A stretch of 64,000 bases of DNA from Leptoclinus maculatus (Eukaryota > Chordata > Actinopteri > Perciformes > Stichaeidae), in NCBI GenBank assembly GCA_032191485.1, contig JAVDOI010000016.1, positions 11,394,759 to 11,458,758 of the forward strand, in the 5' to 3' direction. Both the position numbers and the translations under genes were made by a program. Each line of letters begins with the position of its first letter. Positions within the stretch are counted from its first letter, which is position 1. Under the pieces are notes generated by a model that saw only the letters and a list, made by a program, of their open reading frames with translations, did not search any database and was not told where the DNA came from. This document shows positions 53,401 to 62,400 of this stretch, in pieces.

Positions 53401-56400
53401 TACATAGTTGAGCAACTGAAATTGTTTTTGAGATATTGTCGATATTGATGCTCAATGTAGCCAAAAACCTTCAGATTCTCTGAAAGACTCCAGGGACATC
53501 CAACGATTTTCATGAATCCATTCATTGTAAGTGAAGTTTCCTCTTACAGCAAGTACAACTGACACTTAAAGCTGTAAACCACCTGTATCCAGAAAGTCAT
53601 AAAAGTGAGGTGACCTACCTCTACATTTTTGTGCAAGACTTTTCAGCAGCATTAAAAAGCAATCAAGACAAAAGTAATTTTGTATAATGTAATAGATGGT
53701 AAATGGACTGTACTTGAATAGCGCTTTTCTAGTCCTTCCGACCACTCAAAGCGCTTTCACACGACACGTCATCATTCCCTCATTCACACACTGATGGAAA
53801 CCTGCCCATCAGGACTAACTAATATTCACACACCAGCAATTTGGGGTTATGTGTTACTTGCCCAAGGACACATCGACATGCGACTAACGGAGCCGGGGAT
53901 CGAACCGCCAATCCGATAATTGAAGGACGACCCTGCTCTCCACTGAGCCACAGTCGAGAAATGCCATGCAATTTGCTGAACATATTGTTGCACCCACAGG
54001 GATAAACCCTTTTCACTGGGTATTGATTTTAATGACGCCATACCCTTTCCCTCTGTCACCACCCTAAAGATACACTTTACATCTTAGCCTCAATGTCGGT
54101 AAGAACATGTAACTCGGGGCAGCGGAGCTTTTGAGTGGTAGCTTTGTTGATAGACAAAAGAGCATCTGGAAAATCTACTTTTAGAATATAAAACTCATGA
54201 ATCATAAATGATGAATCTCATCATTATGTGTTTAAACTAAGATACCTGCACAATTAAGCAGATCGCCTGTCACACACTATGAGCAGAGACGATAGAAAGT
54301 CGTTTCCCTCTTCACATAAAAAAAAAGAATATTGCCGTGATGGGATTTCTGAGTCTCCTCTGTAACTGTGCTTCAAGAAAAGGGTTTCCATTATTGAGAG
54401 GCATCGAGCTTGAATGGAATGGAATCAAGAAATTGTTTGTTGACATACATTTTTAAAAACCACAGCCGGACTGTAGTCTATATTTCTATTCCTACAATAC
54501 ATTTATAGTGCCAACTGTAGTTTAAGGAGAAGTAGGACGAGAGCTGTGATTGATATAAAATTGTGTAAAGTGAGTGAAACTCCTCAGATCACGCACCAAG
54601 CACGAAAAGGTATATGTACTTTAATTTAATCTACACCGTTCAGCTGTCAGCAGAGCTCTTGATTTTCCTGGGATCTGATCCAGTCCACCCGTCTTCTAAA
54701 TCAAACTGATCCTACTGTTAAATTAATATACGAGTAGGGTTAGAAGACTTATATGGGGTCAACATCACATTTAGCAACAGTGTTTATACTGTAGAATGAG
54801 CTGTTCTGTTTGGCATGTGTCGTTATATCATTAATGTAGAGCAAAGAAAGAGATCAACACAGACTGTAAAATACATTTCAGTCATGTATGGCATGAACGA
54901 GATAGCTGTAGCTAAAAATACTTAAACAACCCAAACCACTGCACCATTACACGTTACATTACATTGTGTTGGCATTATGTCGTAATTATATCTCTTAGAA
55001 GAGTTTCAATGCAAAATTATACTTTTTAATAAAACATTTTATTGTTGCATTGAGACCAAATGACATGACAAATGGACATATTGCATTTGAATTATTACCA
55101 CATTTGTTACAACAACCAAATGTGTGATTTCTGGATGAACAACACTTGATTTTCTATAATGTATTTGAAGTTGATTTAATAAAGTTATAAAAATATAAAT
55201 ATCTTTTGAGTGTAATATTGAAGATCCATGCTGATGCACCAACAGGTCTACAGTTAAATATCTAATTTGCCTGAATTTAAAGTTCTGTATCTAAAAGTCA
55301 AATTAAAAACCACATTACAAGAGTAATAACTATATTCTCTCTAAACATACTCATATACCAGTGTGTTTGGATACTCATATCCAAGCACACTGGTACCTAG
55401 GTACTCATCATTTGTCGCATTAAAAGTTGGAGCAGTGTTGTGCAAACAAACACATTCGAGGTCAGAAAGCGTATGAAATACCTGTGATTCCAAGAGGACA
55501 CTGGCAGCTGAAAGAGTTGAGCTCATCAATGCAGGAGCCTCCGTTTTGACAGGGCTGGCTGAGACATTCATTCATTTCAATCTTGCAGTTATTTCCTTAG
55601 AAAAGCATAAAAGGCGCACAGCATGTTGACACATTGTTTCGTTGAATACAATGTCACTTTTACTTACAAAGAATAACTTCAAGATAGCTTTCACTTACCA
55701 ATAAAGCCAGGTGCACAGAAGCAATTGTAGCCACCGAGAGCGTCTTTACAAATACTCAGGGCTCCACACGGCTTTTCTTCACAGTCATCAATGTTTATCT
55801 CACAAAACTGGCCTGTTAACCCTGCGGAGAAAGGACAATATATGCGATAGGATTTCTCCACTCCAGGGGACAATCCCTTAAAAGAGATGCCTTTTGGATG
55901 TGATATACTGTAACGCTGTCTTGTAAAGATCTCTAGTAGTGATACAGGTATGAATAATTGTAATTATTAAAGAGGAAAATGAGAATTTGATGAGCTGATT
56001 TTGTTCCTCTCTTTGTAAACATTTTATGAGGAAGTAAATGTGTCAAACGTTTGCATCAATGAAACAAACTTTAAGAGATACTGAATATAAAAACAAATGA
56101 TATTATTGATTACATCTTAATTAGACTAACGGGTGGTTACTGAAGTTAGAGAAGTCGGAGACTAAATAACTTATCGCTTCGCTTTTTTTCAATATTGACA
56201 CACTTCATATCGACCATGATGGCCACTGAACACTCGCAGGGGAACTTTGCCCATTTTAAAAAGAACACATGTTATTCCTAGACGGTCCACAGACATTTAA
56301 CATGACCAACTCTATACTTGATGACATCACACATTCGAATTCTACCCCTCAAATGTTTTTTAATGGGATAAAGTGTGTAAACTGCTCCATAGACAATGAA

Positions 56401-59400
56401 ACCAGAAAGATATAGAAAATGACACTGAGCGCATCCAGAGGAATGTTCCAATTACATTTTATGTTTCACAACAGAGACCACTACATTAGAGCGCTGCAGA
56501 ATCCTAGTTATCTGCAATTTATATGGAATAATGTTATATTTATATTGTAAGTGAAATGATTAGATGTTTATAATGTTGACATTTTGCACACTAATCAGCA
56601 AGTATTTACTATGTCGTTAGGCAGTTACTGAAAAACAATTACTAGAATGCTAAGCTATTTACTTTTACTTATTTATAATTACCTCATTTACCTATAGCTA
56701 GTAATTACCTGTGAATTACTGTAACAAATGGAATGATTAATTAGACTTGGATTGGGCTCATTTTTCAAGTGATACAATTTGATTATTACCTCATGCAATC
56801 CACTACCATCAAATCATGTCATAACTAACAATTCCTTTGATAAAATATGAGTTTGGATCCTCAGAGGAAAAACATAATTTCCAAGTATCATCACTGCTTT
56901 GAAGTCGGCTCACAACCTGATGAACTGAGCCCGGACTTACACATTTCACAGGCTGGTTCGTGTTGTTGCTTAAGGCAAAAGAGATTAGACTCCCACAGAG
57001 GAGGAAGGTGAACAAGCGAAAGCATCAAGCCGAGAGTAAGTGTGCTATATACACACGTTTCATTCAAGGAATTACCTCCATTTGAGACGAGCTGCTGCCG
57101 GATGGAGAACCTACCTGGTAAACAATCACACTTGAACCCTCTTGATAGATTCACACATGCTGAACCGTGTTGACACAGACCATCAACACAGTGGTTTATA
57201 GGTGTTTCGCAGTGCGGCCCAGAGTACCCATGGTGACACACACATTGATAAGTATTTGCCAGCTCTTCACAGAGGAGAGTCCCCTCAGGGTCGCAAGGAT
57301 TTGACACGCATTGGTTCACAGATGAGGAGCATTCATTGCCATGGTATCCTGCAAGAAGAGGGATCAAAGTAGCGATTGATGTGCGGAGCTATGTACAGTA
57401 TCCTCCTGACTTCCCACGTCTGGCAGACATCAGGGATTGTGATTTCACGTAATGCCGTCATTGCCAGTGTTTTTCCTCTCTGCCGATTTACAAATTCTAT
57501 CCAGCATGAGCCTGAAGCACTAAAACCAACGAGGGATTTCAGCAACAGTACACAGAGTAAAACAACTGTGATATGAGTGGTGTTTTTTTTTCACCCAATG
57601 TAACTAATTTGCAGATTTGTACACATGCTTTCTAATGGTATTCACTTAGAGGTTACCGCTGTTTTGGTGATACCACAACAGTAGTTTAAGGGCTGAATTT
57701 AAAACGAGAGGGATCGATGTAGAATAAACCAAGAAGAGCAGAAGACACACTGTGGTTATAATGATTATATAATTTAGAGCATTGCATGTTGCATTGCTAT
57801 TGCATGTCTGCATTTCTATATAGAGTTACTGTAGTAACGACAATAGCAATTTGTATTCTTATTGTAATTTTCTTCTATTCTATATTCATGTTTCTTGATT
57901 TTTGTACTTAATTTAACTTTCTCTTACTATGTTTACCATATTTTGTGTATGCTATGCACAAGTACACCTATGCAAAGTCCTTGTAGTTTAAAACTTACTT
58001 GGCCATAAACCGCATTTCTGATTCTGACAAGCTTGATTGATATATCACAACAAAAATTGAGCTTAACAAATTCATTACCAAATCAACTTCATCAATGTGC
58101 TTCAATACCTGCAGGGCAAATACATTGCATTTCCCCAGCTGAGTTGTAGGAGCAGGTTCCTCCATTTCTGCAGAACTCAACATCTGATGCACATGAGGAG
58201 ACGGACGTGGAGCAATTCTTTCCTGAGAGGTAGATAAAGATTGTTAATCGAGCGCTATGAAAATGAACACACACCGAGAAAAATGAGCACATCACCAACA
58301 TAATGACACACCTCAAATATCCCGTCCTACAAATGACTTTGACTGCAGAGGGTGACAACCATTAACGTGAGGAACCAGCGTGATGTGAGGTGTGTGTGTG
58401 TTTGGTAATGGAGCCAGTCGGAGTGATACTACAGTATAACTGCCATATCTTTGTACCACTGCAGTTTCTTACAACAGCCAAAGGCATGCACAATTTATTT
58501 AGTCTAGGTTTATGCCTGCTTACACTGTCACAGTACAAATATATGAATAGAATTCCCTTGCTACTACTGCGCAAGAAATGATGGATACAACAAAAGTTCC
58601 ATTCACACCACAACAAATAGAAAACTGTAGACAAAATAAACAGTTGGTAATGTACAGATCAGCATTCTGTTAACTTGTGTCAGTATTACTGTATATGTAA
58701 GATAAACAGCACCTTTGATACATTCTGGTAACCAATATATCATCTTTGGAAAAATACTTTATCCTATACAAGTTTCTACAAGAGGAGAAACAAAGATATA
58801 TTTATACTCAATCAGCTGTCATCATACTGAATTTCGTGAATGAGCTCTTACATTCGACCAGTTTGACGGTTATCACTACTGAAGAGTCATCAATCTGCAC
58901 TATGTTCATTAAAGTCTAAACTATGAAAATGATGCCTCAGATAACTCACCAGCAAAGCCTGAGGGACAGACGCACTCATAGTCTGCAACCAGGTCAATAC
59001 ATGTGGAATTATTGGCGCAATATCCATGGACACATTCATCAAAGTTGATTTCACAGTTCAATCCCCCAAACCCTGGTATGAAGAGAGAAAGAGAAATCTC
59101 ATCAGTGAATATCAGTAAACACCAGACATGAAAAGACAATAATTAGTATCAAATTGCACCCAAAAGCAATTTATTGCCGTTTCCATTGCTGAGGTTTTAC
59201 ATGACTTTTCAATGCAAGCTCATGACAAGAAAACATGTACATAATATGGAGAGTAGATTACACCACAGCCTTTATTTGAGACATTTAATTATATTTCGTC
59301 ATATTGTTTGTGACATTATTTTCATGGCGAATGTTTAACTCTAAGTAACATTAGCATATTTGATATTTTAAAAATAAAAGTCATGAAGTAAAAGTGAGAG

Positions 59401-62400
59401 CTGCCAATTTCTGACATTTTAGTCCCCCATAAATATATTCCACTGCATGGTCACGCTACAAAATGACTATCATTAGCACCGTCACACACTGCAGCTACAG
59501 GAGGCCCATGACTAATGCTTGGCTATCAGCACCATCGGTGCAGGTCAAATTCTCATCATTTCTCAAACTGACCATGGAACCAATTTCCACCTCTCTCCAT
59601 GTCATAAAATTTGACAATTATCCTGACTTCCTTAAAAATGCATAACAGGCTTCACCCGCAATCACGGTTTAATCAGAGGTATGTCTCACAGGTAAGATGT
59701 CAACCGGACCAAGAAATTATTGGAAAAATAGCTGAGATTTATTCATTCTTACTCTAATGATGCAAGCGACAATTTCTGATGGAATGATTTTATGTGATCG
59801 GAGAAAATTTGAAGCAAATATCTGTCTATCCTTTACGGGTATTGAACTGAAAGCCATGAGACGTGAAAAAATGTGTAATTAACAAACATCATGAATACAG
59901 GAAGCAATCAACATCAAATGCTACAAAAAACCCTTTTGTTGATAGTGTACAGGTAATCATCCCAAGCAACCACTACAACAAATGACTTCACTGATTAGTC
60001 CCTGCTCTTTTGGGGAAAGCGTGCTAATCAGCAAAATCACCAGTTGGGTTTGGTTGGGACACATTTTTCTTGACTCTCAATCTTCTATGGCTGTAAAGGT
60101 GAATAGATTAAGATACGTTTTTTTATTGCTGTCACATTGAGGGCAAAAAAAAAAGATAAGGGAACAACTTCCAGTTGTGGAAAAAGGGTTAAATCCTTGT
60201 ACCCAACTAAAAGAGGGTAGTTATCTATGTTTCTCTTCAGGACATATTGCCCTAAACTGAGTCTGCAGATAAGAAATCGTTTGTAAGGAAAGTAATGTGC
60301 AAGAAGTAGTCCTGGTTTCCTGATAGTTCTGATATACTTAGGATATTTCTTTAGCAGGGGAGTCTGAGGAATGATGTTCCAGTTCTTGAGTTGATATTGT
60401 TAAAGTAATTAGTTCCAAAAATGTCATATTTCTATTTGATAAGTCCATTATCACAATAATCGGAGAGGCAAGATGTCTTTTTTTTTATTCCAAAAAATAA
60501 AATAGATATGAACAAACTCTAATAAGGCAACTGGCATATTTTCTCTTTACTCTTTAAATCATTTCAGACTGCAGACTAGAGTCTTTGGGACAAAGTAGGC
60601 TTCCTTGATTATTTGTACTGTAAATATTGGTCCCTCTCATGGAATGAAATAAATGGTACCAGTGCTCAAAATCTGAAACATAAACTGCAATGAGAGACCT
60701 TATGAAGTTTGTACTGGTTATTCAGTTTATCTAGGATTTATTTACCTAGGTAGTAGAAGTGGATGAGTTGTAGCTGTGTTTGTTACTGGATACTTAAATG
60801 GGTTCACTCAACGTCTTTTTATCTCCATTTATTTATCACACAGGAAAAACAAATAAACCACCAAACAACGGAATTGAGATAGACCGAGTGCAAAAGTATT
60901 TTTTAGTGACTTTTTCATGAAAGCCAGGGTCATAACTCCAGGACTGAAACTGGTTGGTTGCACACCAACAAAGGTCTGAATTAGCCACATAATCGTATTG
61001 CCTCAACTATTTGGGCATCTAATTGCATTGCAACTTACCCTCTGAGCAGAAGCACTGATACAGCTCATTGCCGTCCACACAAATTCCACCGTTCTGGCAG
61101 GGCTTTGACTCGCACTCATTGAGATTTACTTCACAAAATGACCCTTCAAACCCTGCAGCATATGAAAAAAAAACACCGTTATTGGAATCCTTTTTTGCCT
61201 GGTTTAATTCCTCAGCCAATTAGGATCAGCATGACTTTGTCTTCACAAACAAAAGCTGGTATTCAAAGCTTGTATTGATTCAAAGAGCTTGCTGGGCACA
61301 TGCAGACTCAGCTCACTGGATCATTTAATCATGTTTAATAAGAGCCAGTCATTGCCCTTCTGATTTATTGCATTAAACAAGCCAAATCCAGTGAGTTTTA
61401 AGATCAAAGTCAATCTATACACAAAGGGAACCGCATGAAACAAATAACATGCATCAGCGCACATGTGTAAACGCACTCGCTCCACACACACACACACACA
61501 CACACACAGGCCATTAAAGAGAAAAAACATGTCAGTGTTTAAGGAACATTATTGCTGGTGCTACACAGGCTGTTAGTGGGTTAACCTCACACTTATCTAG
61601 CATAGAGCTTTTGTTATGTGTTTCACACAGTCAGCCAAGGACTAAACAGAGCATCAGGGTCCTAAGATGCTCTTCACAATTATGAATGTGGAAAAACAAA
61701 TATAAAAGAACAGTCAGAATAAGCCGTTTCCCCGCCGAAACAATACTGCAGGGTTACATAAAAACAAGAACAATCAAACAACAACCGTCTAATGCGAAAT
61801 GTGGCTCTTGATGAAACAACAGGCTTTTGGAGCTCAAATTATTTTATGGCAAAAAATAAGTCTTGCACTGAAAAGTTACTGCTGTCAAAAACTGTTTTTG
61901 GTTGTAAAAACCAAAAACGTATTGCCCTGCAAAATCTGCTCTTCAACAACAAGCCAGTAGTCTATTTCCTTTTTTTTTTTTTTTTTTTACACACAAAAGC
62001 AAAATCCACTATTGTGAGTTCATCAAACATTCTCAGTTCAAGAACATGGTTTAGTGTGAGCAGTGAATACTAGGTCAAGAAGTTGACAACATGTGGTACA
62101 CAGTATAGCGAGGGAGGGTATGTGTAACATGCTTTGCAACACATTAGGTTGGCAATATTAGATAATACGGATGCCAAGACTGCCGACCTGAAACATCTAG
62201 ACATGACAGCATCTCGCAGTGTGCCCTTGAGAAGTGATCAGGGGAGAGCGGCCCGCCGCAGGTTGCTTTCATTTACATAAGAAATCACTCACAATCCTTC
62301 ACTTTGACGTCTGCCGAGCATAAGTGCAACAGGAGTAATGAAGTTAGGGTTATTGATTGGGTTACATGAACTTCTATGTAATAGCCATTCATTTGAAAGG

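Noticed and set aside
53896..53950. Possible tRNA gene (A and B boxes on the minus strand)
   Set aside because: No full cloverleaf can be drawn and it is attached to a common repeat body; it is a SINE head.
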